Below are positions 24,577 to 36,193 of a stretch of DNA of 60,897 nt, piece by piece. A model generated the notes under the pieces. That model was not told the origin of the DNA. It searched no databases and saw only the letters and a program-made list of their open reading frames with translations. Origin of the DNA: Amycolatopsis alkalitolerans (GTDB lineage: Bacteria; Actinomycetota; Actinomycetes; Mycobacteriales; Pseudonocardiaceae); contig NZ_VDFW01000038.1 in assembly GCF_006152065.1 (NCBI RefSeq), positions 1-60,897 on the forward strand. Reading direction: 5' to 3'. Position numbers and translations under genes: made by a program. Numbering within the stretch: position 1 is the first letter of the stretch; the number at the start of each line of letters is the position of its first letter.

Positions 24577-25986
24577 TCATGGGGTGGGCAGGTCCACCGC
24601 CGGACTGCGCGGATCGGGCCCGTACGGCACGACGTCCGCCGTTTCCAGATACCACCGCAGCAGCTCGTCCCGCATCCGCTGTTCGACGGCGGCGAACTCG
24701 GGCCGGCCAGCCAGGTTGATCCGCTCGTGCGGGTCCGCGGCCCGGTCGTAGAGTTCGGGCCCCTCGTGCAGGCGGTGGACGTAGGTCCAGGACCGGTCGC
24801 GGACCGCGACCGTCTTGCCGACCAGACGGGGGTTCGCATGCTGCAGATCGCCCTTGCGGTCGTACGGGTAGGCCGGCCGCTCCAGCTGTGCTTCCTCCTC
24901 GACGGTGAACCCGGCCTCGGTGAAAGCGTACTCACGGTGTACGGGAACCTCGTCCCGCAGCCGGGGCAGGAGACTGCGCCCGAAATGCCGGTGCGTGTCG
25001 TCGGGCACCTCGCACAGCTGGAGCAGGGTGGGGAACACGTCGACGAGCTCGACCATGTCGTCCACCAGGGCGCCTTCGCGAATCCCGGGCCCGGCCAGGA
25101 CGAGCGGGTCGCGGGTGATGTTCGGGCTCATCGAGGTCGGCCACTTCTCGACCAGTCCGAAGTCGCCGAGGTACTCCCCGTGATCGGTGAAGAACGCAGT
25201 CACGGTGTTCTCCCCCGCGGCGGCCAGTACCCGTCCCAGGTGGGAATCCATTCTGGACACCATGGCGTAGTAGGTCGCGGTGATCTCGCGCCATTGCCCT
25301 GGCGTCATCCGCTCGAGCCCGTACCCGTCCCGGATGGCCTTGTGGAACGCCGGTTCCCCGGCGCCCGGCGGCACGGGCTCCGGCATCGCGTCGCGGTCGT
25401 ACATCGAGAACCACGGTTCGGCCGCCTTGAACGGCACATGCGGCGCGAGCAGCGGCACGAACAGCACCCACGGCCCTGGCGGCGGTTTCCGCAGCCACTC
25501 CTCGGCGGTCCGGATGGCCGCCTCGTCGAAGTCGACGGTCTCGTCCACCCGTCCCAAGTAGAATGTGCGCGCCGAGAGATCGTCGGCATAGGTGGCTTCG
25601 GCGGGCCATTTCGTCTCTGGCGCGACCGAGAAGCCGTACTCGTGCACGCTGGCCTCGGTGCCGCCGGGCGCGAACGTGTCGCCGCGCTCGCCCGCCCAGG
25701 TCACGTGATACCCGTTGTCCTTGAACGACTTCAGGAAGTTCGGCTCGTCGGCCCGCAGCAGGTGGGTGAGCGTGCGGTGCCCCGAAACATGCGGGTACCA
25801 GCCGGTCAGGAACGACGCTCGGCTGGGTGAGCACACGGGATGCTGGACGAACGCGTTCGTGAACCGGGTGCCCCGCGCCGCGAGCGCGTCGAGGTTCGGC
25901 GTGCGGACGTGCGGGTTGCCGAAGCATCCGACGGCGTCGGCTCGAAGCTGGTCGGGAACGAAGACGACAACGCTGGGCCTGTTCAT
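24577..25986 (-). CDS. Type I sulfatase
   Basis: A 469-aa sulfatase with VVVFVPDQLRADAVG (first metal-binding Asp), the signature HPVCSPSRASFLTGWYPH with Cys52 as the formylglycine site, and FFTDHGEYLGDFG as the second metal motif. No signal peptide. Its ATG overlaps the GH3 stop by one base (TGATG), and its own stop adjoins the next sulfatase's start region, so the three genes are one translational unit. It belongs to the large S1 family; I cannot fix the subfamily. Confidence 0.9.
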   Translation of the reverse strand: MNRPSVVVFVPDQLRADAVGCFGNPHVRTPNLDALAARGTRFTNAFVQHPVCSPSRASFLTGWYPHVSGHRTLTHLLRADEPNFLKSFKDNGYHVTWAGERGDTFAPGGTEASVHEYGFSVAPETKWPAEATYADDLSARTFYLGRVDETVDFDEAAIRTAEEWLRKPPPGPWVLFVPLLAPHVPFKAAEPWFSMYDRDAMPEPVPPGAGEPAFHKAIRDGYGLERMTPGQWREITATYYAMVSRMDSHLGRVLAAAGENTVTAFFTDHGEYLGDFGLVEKWPTSMSPNITRDPLVLAGPGIREGALVDDMVELVDVFPTLLQLCEVPDDTHRHFGRSLLPRLRDEVPVHREYAFTEAGFTVEEEAQLERPAYPYDRKGDLQHANPRLVGKTVAVRDRSWTYVHRLHEGPELYDRAADPHERINLAGRPEFAAVEQRMRDELLRWYLETADVVPYGPDPRSPAVDLPTP

Positions 25987-28439
25987 CAGCGTCCCTTCGG
26001 GATTCGCGGGGTGGGCAGCGGGGCTCGGCCGCGCTGCGGGACCAGCTCCACCTTCCCCGACAACGGGGTGTCATCGCTGGATGTCCCGGCGTGCACCTGG
26101 AAAGCGCCGGGCTCGGCTCGCCAGCCACCATCCCAATGCGACAGTGCCCGGGCGCCGACCCGCACCCGCGCCTCCATAGCCTCGCCGGGTTCCGCCCGGA
26201 CGGCCGCGAAGCCGGCGAGCCACCGCACCGGCCGGTCGACCTCGCTTTCCGGCCGGGACAGGTACACCTGCACGATCTGCTTGCCCGCTCGCGCACCGGT
26301 GTTGGTCAGCCGGACCGCGATCGTCAGTTCCTCGCCCGCGGGAACCGACTCGGGCAGGTCGAGTTCGTCGAACCGCCAGCTCGTGTAACCGAGACCGTGG
26401 CCGAAGGCGTACCCCGGTTCGCGCCCCGCGCGCAGCCACGCCCGGTATCCGATGTGGACGCCCTCGGCATAGTCGAGCACCCCGTCCACCGGCTCGGTGG
26501 ACAGCACCGGCACGTCCGCCTCGATGGCCGGCCACGTGGTGGGCAGCCGGCCACCGGGTTCGGCGGCCCCGAGCAGGACGTCGGCCAGCGCGTGCCCGAA
26601 CTCCTGCCCCGGGAACCACGTCAGCAGCACCGCGGCGACCTCGTCACGCCACGGCATCAGCACCGGAGCGCCCGAGTTCACCACGACCACGGTGCGGGGG
26701 TTGACGGCGGCGACAGCGCGCACCAGGTCGTCCTGCCTTCCCGGCAAGGCCAGCGACGTCCGGTCGACTCCCTCGGTCTCGACCCGGCCCGTCGTGCCCA
26801 CCACGACGAGCGCGACCTGCGCGGTCCTGGCCGATTCCACCGCGCGCGCGATTTCCGCGTCCGGGTCGTCCACGACGGGCTCGATCCCGAAGGCGAGCGA
26901 GATGGATCCGGACCGGGTGGTGCGTGCGGCCAGGTCGTGCACGACCCGCAGCTCCACCTCCTTCCCAGCGGTCAGCTCCGCGTCACCCGAGGTGGCGGGC
27001 GGGGCGAACAGGCCGGCGCCGAGCATGTCGCCGGTCAGGTCCGCGGTCACCGCGGCAACCCCGTCGACGGACAAGGTCGTCCGGCCCGCCGCCGCGACGG
27101 ACAGGCGGGTGGGACCGGTGGTCTCCGGCCGGTACCTCGTCGTGACCTCGAGCGTCACCGCACCGGCCGGGCTCGTGCCGAAGAAGAGCAGGTCCGTGCT
27201 GAAGCGATCGTCCGTGGCCACCTCATCACCCGCGGCGTCGAGGAATCGAGTGCGTACCCCGGGCTCTCCGGTGACCGGGTTGACAAGGCGGTTGAGTGGC
27301 AGTGGCTGTGGCCCGTCGGTGATCACCGCGCCCGTGTCGTAGCGGATGCCGGCGCCGGGAAGCGCTTCCCGCACGCCCCGCAACGCGGTGACGACCGCCG
27401 GTGGGATCACCCGCGCGCTGCCACCGCCCTGGGTCCGCGCCACAGTCGCCGCCTGTCCCGACACGGCGATCGAGCCCACCGAACCCCAGGGCAGCTCGTC
27501 ACGTTCGTTGCGAAGCAGCACCATACCCTCGGCCGCCGCTTCGCGGGCGAAGGTGCCAGGAGGCGGCGCGGTGGGGGAAGCGCCTTCTTCGCCGAGGGCG
27601 CCGACCTTTTCGGCGAGCCACAGGATCCGGCGGACCTTCTCGTCGATCACGGACTCCGGCACGCGGCCCGCCCGCACCGCCTCGGCGAGTGCCTCGCCCC
27701 ACGGCCCGTCCGGCCCCGGCATGACCAGGTCCTGCCCGGCGAGTGCGCTCGCCTCGGTGCTGCGCACGGCTGTCCAGTCGGAGATCACCGGCCCCTCGAA
27801 GCCCCACTCGTCCGCAAGCGGGCTGCGCAGCAGGCTGTTCTCCGTCATCGGGTTGCCGTTGACGCCGTTGTACGCGGACATGATCGCCCACGCCCCGCCC
27901 TCGACCACCGCCATCTCGAAGGGCAGCAGGTAGACCTCGCGCAGTGTCCGCTCATCAGCGCGGACGTCCACGGTGTGCCGGTCGTTTTCCGAGTCGTTGG
28001 CCACGTAGTGCTTCGGCACCGCGGCCACCCCGTGCCGTTGCAGGCCACGCACGAACGCGGCGGCGAGCGCACCGGACAGCAACGGGTCCTCGGCGAAGCA
28101 TTCGAAATGCCGCCCGCCCAGGGGACTCCGGTGCAGGTTGATCGTCGGGCCGAGCAGCCCATGCACCCCCTTACGCCGGGCCTCCCCCGCAAGCACGGCG
28201 GCGTACCGCTCGGCGAACGCGACGTCCCAGGTCGCGGCGAGCGCGGTCGCAGACGGCAGGTTCAGCGACGGGTCGCGTTCGTCGAGGTACTCGCCGCGGG
28301 CGCCGGACGGCCCGTCGGACATGAGCATCGAACGCAGGCCCGCCGCCGGTTCGGCCTGGGTGCGCCAGAAGCTCGCCCCCGTCAGCAGCCGGATCTTCTG
28401 GTCGAGAGCAAGCCGTTCCGGCAAGATGGTCCTCCCCAT
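25986..28439 (-). CDS. Glycoside hydrolase family 3 beta-glycosidase
   Basis: An 817-aa GH3 enzyme that releases terminal beta-linked sugars by a retaining mechanism. The N-terminal barrel shows GLLGPTINLHRSPLGGRHFE and PKHYVANDSE, and the catalytic nucleophile is Asp221 in GPVISDWTAVRST. A PA14-type insert (~residues 390-540: LLFFGTSPAGAVTLEV, GDAELTAGKEVELRV) splits the second domain. A fibronectin-III-like C-terminal domain follows. No signal peptide. The start could be ATG 28439 (MGRTILPERL) or GTG 28460, which overlaps the upstream stop. It probably trims imported glycans after desulfation. Confidence 0.9.
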   Translation of the reverse strand: MGRTILPERLALDQKIRLLTGASFWRTQAEPAAGLRSMLMSDGPSGARGEYLDERDPSLNLPSATALAATWDVAFAERYAAVLAGEARRKGVHGLLGPTINLHRSPLGGRHFECFAEDPLLSGALAAAFVRGLQRHGVAAVPKHYVANDSENDRHTVDVRADERTLREVYLLPFEMAVVEGGAWAIMSAYNGVNGNPMTENSLLRSPLADEWGFEGPVISDWTAVRSTEASALAGQDLVMPGPDGPWGEALAEAVRAGRVPESVIDEKVRRILWLAEKVGALGEEGASPTAPPPGTFAREAAAEGMVLLRNERDELPWGSVGSIAVSGQAATVARTQGGGSARVIPPAVVTALRGVREALPGAGIRYDTGAVITDGPQPLPLNRLVNPVTGEPGVRTRFLDAAGDEVATDDRFSTDLLFFGTSPAGAVTLEVTTRYRPETTGPTRLSVAAAGRTTLSVDGVAAVTADLTGDMLGAGLFAPPATSGDAELTAGKEVELRVVHDLAARTTRSGSISLAFGIEPVVDDPDAEIARAVESARTAQVALVVVGTTGRVETEGVDRTSLALPGRQDDLVRAVAAVNPRTVVVVNSGAPVLMPWRDEVAAVLLTWFPGQEFGHALADVLLGAAEPGGRLPTTWPAIEADVPVLSTEPVDGVLDYAEGVHIGYRAWLRAGREPGYAFGHGLGYTSWRFDELDLPESVPAGEELTIAVRLTNTGARAGKQIVQVYLSRPESEVDRPVRWLAGFAAVRAEPGEAMEARVRVGARALSHWDGGWRAEPGAFQVHAGTSSDDTPLSGKVELVPQRGRAPLPTPRIPKGR

Positions 28440-28452
28440 GTCGTGTTTTCGC

Positions 28453-30050
28453 TCAGCCACGGACCGCGAGCCCCCACCGGGCGAGTTCGAGGATCCGTTC
28501 CCGTGGCACGACTCCGCAGCGCGCGGACCATCGGGCCCATTCACGGGCCAGCTCCCGCACCACATCCGGATGCTCACCGGCCACATCTGACAGTTCGGTC
28601 GGATCCGCGCCGAGATCGTAGAGTTCCCAGTCGGCCGGATACTCGCGCACGAGCTTCCACTGTCCACGGCGGACGGCGGCGTTGCCGATGTGCTCGTAGA
28701 ACTGGCAGCGTTCCTCCGGCCCCGTCTGGCCCCGCCATGAGCCGAGCATGCTGACCCCCTCCAGGGGCAGTGGCGCGTCGTCCGGATAGGACACTCCGGT
28801 CGCTTCGAGCACCGTGGGCAGGAAATCGGGCAGGTAGTGCGATGCGGCGCTGATCGTGCCCGCACGGTCACCGAGCCCGGCGGGCCAGTGCACGATGAAC
28901 GGGCTCGCGATGCCACCCTCGTGCGTCCAGCGTTTGAAGAACCGGAACGGCGCGTTGGACACGTTGGCCCAGCCCCTGCCGTACATCTGGTAGGTGTCCT
29001 CGCCGCCAGGCAGGTACTCCGGCTGCGGGCCGACGTGGACGGCTCCGCCGTCACGGGTCGCCCCGGGCACCACCCGGAAGCCCTTGGCCGCGAACTCGCT
29101 GCCGAGTCCCGGCGGGAACTCCTCGGCGCAACCCCCGTTGTCGGAGAGGAACACGAACAGCGTGTTGTCGAGCTTCCCCTTGGCGCGCAGGGTTTCCACG
29201 ATCCGCCCGATACCCCGGTCCATCGCCTCGACCTGCGCGGCGTAGACCTCCATCTTGCGCTCTTCCCAGTCCCGGTGCCCGGCTTCCTCCCAGGCCGGCA
29301 CGTCGGGATCGCGAGGGCTCGCTTCGGTCTTCGCGTCGAGGATGCCCAGCTCGCGCATCTTCGTTATCCGCCGCTCGCGGGTCACGTCCCAGCCGTCCCG
29401 GTACCGGCCACGGCCGCGCTCGATGTCGCTTTCCCGGGCGTGCAAGGGGAAATGCGGTGCGGTGTAGGCGACGTAACAGAAGAACGGGCTGTCGCCGTGG
29501 TTGCTGAGATACCCGACCGCCGCGTCGGTCACGGCGTCGGTGAAGTAGTAACCTGGGTCTTCCAGGGCCTCGTGGGTGACGTTCTCTTCTCCGCGCATGA
29601 GCTGGACGGGAGCGAAATAGCTGCCGCAGCCGGCGAGAGTTCCGTAGTAGTGCTGGAAGCCGCGGCGCGTCGGCCAGGACGGGTTCGGCGTATCGCTGTC
29701 GTGCGACAGGTGCCATTTCCCGGCCATGTACGTGGTGTAGCCGTCGGCGGCGAGCACCTCGGCCACCGTACGGCACCGGTCGTTGATGCTGCCCGGGTAG
29801 CCGCCGGGACCGTCGTTCCAGTTCAGCACCCCGATCCCGGTCTGATGGGGATGGAGCCCGGTCAGCAGCGATGCCCGCGACGGGCTGCACCGCGCGGTCG
29901 TGGTGAACCGCGTCATGCGGATACCGTTCGCGGCGAGCGCGTCCAGGTTCGGGGTTTCGATCTCACCGCCGTAGCAGCCGAGATCGGCGTAGCCGAGATC
30001 GGCGTAGCCGAGATCGTCGGCCAGCACCAGGACGATGTTCGGACGCTCAC

Positions 30051-30054
<4 letters not shown>
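28453..30054 (-). CDS. Arylsulfatase (S1_4-like) with a 5-residue tandem insertion
   Basis: A 533-aa sulfatase. The metal motif is [16 protein letters not shown]: relatives have one GYxDLGCYGG, here YADLG occurs twice because of a 15-bp tandem DNA repeat (29976-30016). The formylglycine site is Cys56 in [13 protein letters not shown]. Further motifs are AGKWHLSHD and FVFLSDNGG. No signal peptide. The start ATG 30054 overlaps the stop of the ABC ATPase gene (ATGA). It is closely similar in layout to the sulfatase at 38543, so the two are paralogues. Confidence 0.92.
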
Positions 30055-32038
<1,984 letters not shown>

Positions 32039-32042
<4 letters not shown>

Positions 32043-32935
32043 TTGCGGGTCACCGCCTCGTTGAGCGCGTCGGAGAGCAGGCTGAAGGACAGTGCGAGCA
32101 GGATGAGCACGACGGTCGGGCCGAGCACGTACATCGGCGACAGCGACAGGAACCGGACGCCGGTGTTGAGCAGCATCCCGAGTGAAGGCTGCGGGGGCTG
32201 CAGGCCGAGGCCGACGATCGACAGCCCGGTCTCCAGGAAGATCGCGATCACCATGGCGATCGCCGCGTGCACGATGATCGCGTCGACCGAGTTGGGCAGG
32301 ATATGCCGCACGAGCACCTTCCATCGCGAGATGCCGAGCACCCTCGCGGCGACCACGTACTCCCGTTGCTCCTGCGCCAGCATGGCCGCCCTGGCCAGCC
32401 GGCCGAAGCCGGGCAGTCCGAACAGGACGATCGTCACCGTGAGCCCCCACAGGCCCGTCCCCATGATCAGCACTATCACGATGCCGAGGATCAGGCTGGG
32501 GAACCCGATGATGATGTCGAACACGCGCTGGATGGCCAGCCCGAGCGGGCGGGAAAGCGCCCCGAGCACGCCGAGCAGGGTGCCCAGCACGGCGCTGATG
32601 GGTACGCCGGCGAACAGCAGCACCAAGTCCGAACGCAGCCCGTACAGGGTGCGCACGAACACGTCCCGGCCCAGCTCGTCGGTGCCGAACAGATGCCGCC
32701 ACGACGGGCCGAGGAAGGTGTCCGCGGACTGCTGGTCGTATCCGCCGGTGAACAGCGGCACCAGCAGCGCCGCGCCGATGAGGAGGACGAGCAGGCAACC
32801 GGCGACCACACCGCGGGGCCGCCGCACCGCGTCGAGATAGCGCCACCACCCCTCGTGCGGCTTCTCGGGTGCCGTGAGGGGGTCCCTCACGGCATTTTCG
32901 GCTGTGAGGGGGTCCCTCACGGCACTGCGGCTCAT
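32039..32935 (-). CDS. ABC importer permease (DppC/OppC type)
   Basis: A 298-aa inner-membrane permease with the N-terminal OppC helix (VVAGCLLVLLIGAALLV), the HLFGTDELGRDVFVRTLYG motif and the EAA loop (EYVVAARVLGISRWKVLVRH). Its first 25 residues contain AVRDPLTA twice, encoded by two palindromic DNA repeats (see 32870-32924). Since relatives begin near the first helix, this N-terminus is an extension. The ATG at 32935 overlaps the upstream permease stop. Confidence 0.9.
32870..32924. repeat. Two palindromic repeats (30-bp period) inside the permease 5' end
   Basis: TGCCGTGAGGG-GGT-CCCTCACGGCA at 32870-32894 is an 11-bp perfect inverted repeat. A near copy (GTGAGGG-GGT-CCCTCAC core at 32904-32920) follows 30 bp later. 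They encode AVRDPLTA twice in the permease N-terminus. They look like REP-like dispersed elements that entered the coding region in frame. Confidence 0.75.
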
Positions 32936-33894
32936 GCCGGTGCTCCTTCCAGCCGGATCCGGGGATCGAGGACGGACAAGGCGATCTCGGTGAGCAGCTG
33001 GATGACCACCGCGATCGCGACCGCGAACAGGATCAGCGTCTGCAGCACCAGGTAGTCGCGCTGGTTCACGCTGGTCACCGCGAGCGCGCCGAGCCCGTTG
33101 CGGGCGAAGATCGCCTCGATGACGACGGCGCCGCCGAGCAGTTCGCCGAACCGCATGCCGAAGCTCACCAGCGCCGAGGCCATCGAGTTGCGCAGCACAT
33201 GCCGCACCGTGATCCGGGCGGACGACGCGCCTTTCGCGACGGCGGTCTGCACGAACTCCTCCGACCGCGACTGCCACATGGCGCTCTGCAGCAGCCGGGC
33301 GATCTGCGCGGCCTGCGGCAGGGCGAGCGCGAACGCGGGCAGCAGCAGGTACTGGATGCCGATCTCCGGATCGGCGAACAGCGACACCTCGCCGGAAACC
33401 GGGAGGATCCGCCAGAACACGCCGAGCAGCAGCGCCAGCACCAGGCCGGTGAGGAACGCAGGCACCGCGAGCAGCAGCGAGCACAGCACGTCGAGGAAGC
33501 TCTTGGCGAACCGGCCGCGGGCCGAACCCGCGGCGATGCCGAGCCCGACGCCGATCACGACCATGAACACCGCGGCGAGCACCGCGAGCTGCAGGGTCGA
33601 GCCGAGCCGGTCCCCGATCAGCTGCGTCACCGGCCGGTGGGTCGCGTAGGACTGTCCGAAGTCACCGGTGAACACGCCACCGATCCAGTGGAAGTACTGG
33701 GGCACCAAGGGTTTGTCGAGGCCCAGCTGCGTCCGGATGGCCGCGATGTCGGCGGCGCTCGCGTCCGGCCCGGCCATGGCGACCGCCGGATCGCCGGGCG
33801 CGAGCCGGGGCAGCACGAACGCGAGGATCGACGTCACGAACAGCACGAGCAGCGCCGAAGGGATTCTGCGCACCAGGAACCGAGTCATGGTCAC
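32932..33894 (-). CDS. ABC importer permease (DppB/OppB type)
   Basis: A 320-aa inner-membrane permease: the signature N-terminus RFLVRRIPSALLVLFVTSIL, the LAPGDPA motif, six membrane segments and the EAA loop (EFVQTAVAKGASSARITVRH). It pairs with the OppC-type permease directly downstream. The start may be GTG 33894, which overlaps the substrate-binding-protein stop (GTGA), or ATG 33888. Confidence 0.92.
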   Translation of the reverse strand: MTMTRFLVRRIPSALLVLFVTSILAFVLPRLAPGDPAVAMAGPDASAADIAAIRTQLGLDKPLVPQYFHWIGGVFTGDFGQSYATHRPVTQLIGDRLGSTLQLAVLAAVFMVVIGVGLGIAAGSARGRFAKSFLDVLCSLLLAVPAFLTGLVLALLLGVFWRILPVSGEVSLFADPEIGIQYLLLPAFALALPQAAQIARLLQSAMWQSRSEEFVQTAVAKGASSARITVRHVLRNSMASALVSFGMRFGELLGGAVVIEAIFARNGLGALAVTSVNQRDYLVLQTLILFAVAIAVVIQLLTEIALSVLDPRIRLEGAPA

Positions 33895-35447
33895 ACCAGG
33901 TAGGTATCGGTGAGGACGAACGAGCCGACCGCGGACTGGCCGAGGTCACGAACCCGCTTGGACTGGATGTTGAGGGAATACGTGATCGCGAAACACTGCT
34001 CGAACGCCTGCTCGAGCAGGTACGCGCCGAGCCGCCGCACCGCCGGCTGCCGCTGCGCCGGGGAAGCGGTCAGCACCTGGTTCATCGCCGCGCCGTACTC
34101 GGGACTCTCGAAATGGGAGGCGTTCTTGAGCGCGAACGCCGGGACGGAACTGACGAACGTGGCCGCGGACATGTCGGACAGCCCGTAGCCGTTGAGGAAC
34201 ATCTGCCCGTCCAGCGTGCCCTTGGCCATCCGGTTGGTGAAGTCCACGGTTTCCAGGACCCGGGCGTTCACCCGCAGTCCCGCGGCTTCGAGGTCGTAGC
34301 GCACGACCTCCGCGAGGCTGCGCGCCGCCTGGATACCGAGCACGTCCATCGTCACTTCCGCCCCGGCGGCCCCGGCCCGCGCGATCATCGCCCTGGCCCG
34401 GGCCGGGTCGTAGGAGTAGGCGGCGGACTGCCCGGCGTCCCAGCCGGGTTCCTTCCTGGTCCACCACAGGCTGCTGATCTCCCCGTAGCCGGCGAAGATC
34501 TGGTTGAGCGCGCGTTTCCGGTCCACCGCGTACCCGATCGCCTGCCGCACCTGGAGGTTGTCGAACGGCGGCTTCGTGACGTTCATGCCGGCGGAATACG
34601 CGACCGAGATGCCCTGGTTCACGGTGAACCGGTCGTCGGTGGACAGTCCCTTGGCGTCCATCGGCGCCACCCCGTAGGCGATCTGCGCCCGGCCGCCGCG
34701 CATCGCGGTGACCAGCGCGGTGGGATCGGAGATCAGGGGCTGCTCGATCCGGTCCAGGTACGGCCGTCCCGGGACCCGGTAGCCGGTGTTGCGCACGAGG
34801 GTCAGTTGCGAGCCGGCGGTCCACGACTGCCACCGGAACGGGCCGGTGCCGATCACGGCGCTGCCGTCCTTGAGCCCGCCGGCCGACTCCTGGTCCACGA
34901 CCGAGCAGAACTGGAACAGGTCGAACAGGTTGCTCGCCTGCCGTTTCAGCCGGAGCACCACGGTGTGCGGGTCCGGGGCGCTCATGTCCGTGATGAGGGC
35001 GCTGATCGACTTCACCTGGGACTGCGCCGCGGGCTGGGCCGTGCGCCGCAGGGAGAAGATCACGTCCTGCGCGGTCATCGGGCGGCCCGAGTGGAACCGG
35101 ACCTCGTCGCGCAACCGCAGGGTGACGGTCTTGCCGCCGTCGGCGAGGTCCCACGACGTGGCGAGCGCCGGCCGCGGTTTGCCCGAGGCGTCGTACGCCG
35201 TCAGCGTCTCGAAGACGAGATCGCGCCAGGTGGACGAGGTCGGCCCCTGCGACTGCACCCGTTGCGGGGTGGGATCGCTGTTGACCGCCAGGATGAGTGT
35301 GCCGCCTTGCCGGGGGCCGGCGCCCTCGGCGCCACGCGCCTCGTTCACGGCGAGACGGCAGCCGGTCAGCGACGCCGCACCGACGCCGGCCGCGCCGGCC
35401 AAGGCGGCTCGCCGAGTGAGTTGTGTGCGTACCGTGCCGGACGCCAT
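33891..35447 (-). CDS. Family-5 ABC substrate-binding lipoprotein
   Basis: A 518-aa extracellular solute-binding protein. The leader has a twin-arginine start and lipobox (LTRRAALAGAAGVGAASLTGC), so it is a Tat/lipoprotein anchored outside the membrane. The SBP_bac_5 fold shows LVFETLTAYDASGKPRPALA, TVTLRLRDEVRFHSGRPMTA and IGTGPFRWQSW. Family-5 proteins bind peptides, but also cello- and other oligosaccharides, nickel and opines. Its place ahead of the permeases, ATPase, sulfatases and GH3 makes a sulfated oligosaccharide or glycoside likely. ATG 35447 has AGGAAGGACGG about nine bases upstream; ATG 35453 is an alternative. Confidence 0.9.
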   Translation of the reverse strand: MASGTVRTQLTRRAALAGAAGVGAASLTGCRLAVNEARGAEGAGPRQGGTLILAVNSDPTPQRVQSQGPTSSTWRDLVFETLTAYDASGKPRPALATSWDLADGGKTVTLRLRDEVRFHSGRPMTAQDVIFSLRRTAQPAAQSQVKSISALITDMSAPDPHTVVLRLKRQASNLFDLFQFCSVVDQESAGGLKDGSAVIGTGPFRWQSWTAGSQLTLVRNTGYRVPGRPYLDRIEQPLISDPTALVTAMRGGRAQIAYGVAPMDAKGLSTDDRFTVNQGISVAYSAGMNVTKPPFDNLQVRQAIGYAVDRKRALNQIFAGYGEISSLWWTRKEPGWDAGQSAAYSYDPARARAMIARAGAAGAEVTMDVLGIQAARSLAEVVRYDLEAAGLRVNARVLETVDFTNRMAKGTLDGQMFLNGYGLSDMSAATFVSSVPAFALKNASHFESPEYGAAMNQVLTASPAQRQPAVRRLGAYLLEQAFEQCFAITYSLNIQSKRVRDLGQSAVGSFVLTDTYLV

Positions 35448-35547
35448 CAGCATCCGTCCTTCCTGCGCCGTCATTGGCGCGCACCAGCCACTTCGATGGG
35501 GTGCAAGGACTGTAGGCAGAAAAACCTATCAGCTGAATGGTTTGTTT

Positions 35548-35568
35548 CCGTTTCGTTACCTGAAACGG
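35548..35568. promoter_or_regulatory. Inverted repeat between TetR gene and the importer operon
   Basis: CCGTTTC-GTTACCT-GAAACGG is a perfect 7-bp inverted repeat just after the tetR stop (35569) and about 100 bp before the substrate-binding-protein start. It may be the operator of the importer operon, or the tetR terminator. A TCAGCTGA palindrome lies beside it at 35529. GTTACCT also occurs in the operator candidate at 44104-44124. Confidence 0.45.
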
Positions 35569-36174
35569 TCAGGTGGCCAGGCCGCGCAGGTAGGTCTCGA
35601 GGAACTCGCCGAACACGCGCCGCAGGTCGACCGTCTTGGGATCGAGGAGCCACTGGATCTGCAGCCCGTCCATGACGGCGAGGATCGCCGCGGCCGCCGC
35701 GTCCAAGTCGGCGTCGGCGCGGATCTCGCCCCCGTCGCGGGCGTTGCGCAGGCGGGTGGCGACGCGTTCGCGCACGGTCGCGTACCGGTCGAGGAAGTAC
35801 TCCTGCGCGGGGTGCCCCGGGCTGACCGACTCACCGGCGAGCACGGTGTACAGCCGGACCAGCCCCACCTGCCTGGCGTTGAGGTCGACCAGGTCGATCA
35901 GGTAGCGGACCGCGTCGAGGCCGCGCTCCTGGCCGAACCGCTCGTTGAACGCCGTCTGCTCCTCGTCGCGCAGCCGCAGCACCTCTTCCAGGAGCTCTTC
36001 TTTGGAGGAGAAGTGGTGCAGCAGCCCGGCCTGGCTGAGCCCCACCATCTCGGCGATCTCCCGCATCGAGGTCGCCCGGAAACCCTGTTCGGCGAAGGCG
36101 TGCAGAGCGGCGAGGAGGATCTCCCGGCGGCGGGCGCGTCCCTTCGCGTAACCACGGGCGTTACTAGACGGCAT
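35569..36174 (-). CDS. TetR-family transcriptional regulator
   Basis: A 201-aa regulator. The DNA-binding domain covers residues ~15-60 (RREILLAALHAFAEQGFRAT, SMREIAEMVGLSQAGLLHHF, SSKEELLEEVL) and is followed by a helical ligand/dimer domain. The ATG at 36174 opens MPSSNARGYAKGRARR. It lies between the FGE gene (19 bp) and the importer operon (about 120 bp) on the same strand. It is therefore a natural repressor of the sulfatase/importer genes through the inverted repeat at 35548-35568 (inference). Confidence 0.9.
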   Translation of the reverse strand: MPSSNARGYAKGRARRREILLAALHAFAEQGFRATSMREIAEMVGLSQAGLLHHFSSKEELLEEVLRLRDEEQTAFNERFGQERGLDAVRYLIDLVDLNARQVGLVRLYTVLAGESVSPGHPAQEYFLDRYATVRERVATRLRNARDGGEIRADADLDAAAAAILAVMDGLQIQWLLDPKTVDLRRVFGEFLETYLRGLAT

Positions 36175-36193
36175 GCCCGAAACGTTAGCGGTC

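Noticed and set aside
26091..28754. An 887-codon open frame antisense to the GH3 gene
   Set aside because: Composition is that of a shadow frame; GH3 motifs on the other strand are unambiguous.
28440..29054. N-terminal extension of the GH3 frame by about 205 codons
   Set aside because: The extension is antisense-like in composition and overlaps the arylsulfatase gene; GH3 proteins begin near MGRTILPERL.
32870..32924. CRISPR-like repeat pair
   Set aside because: Only two palindromes 30 bp apart, within a coding frame and without a spacer/repeat array or cas genes.
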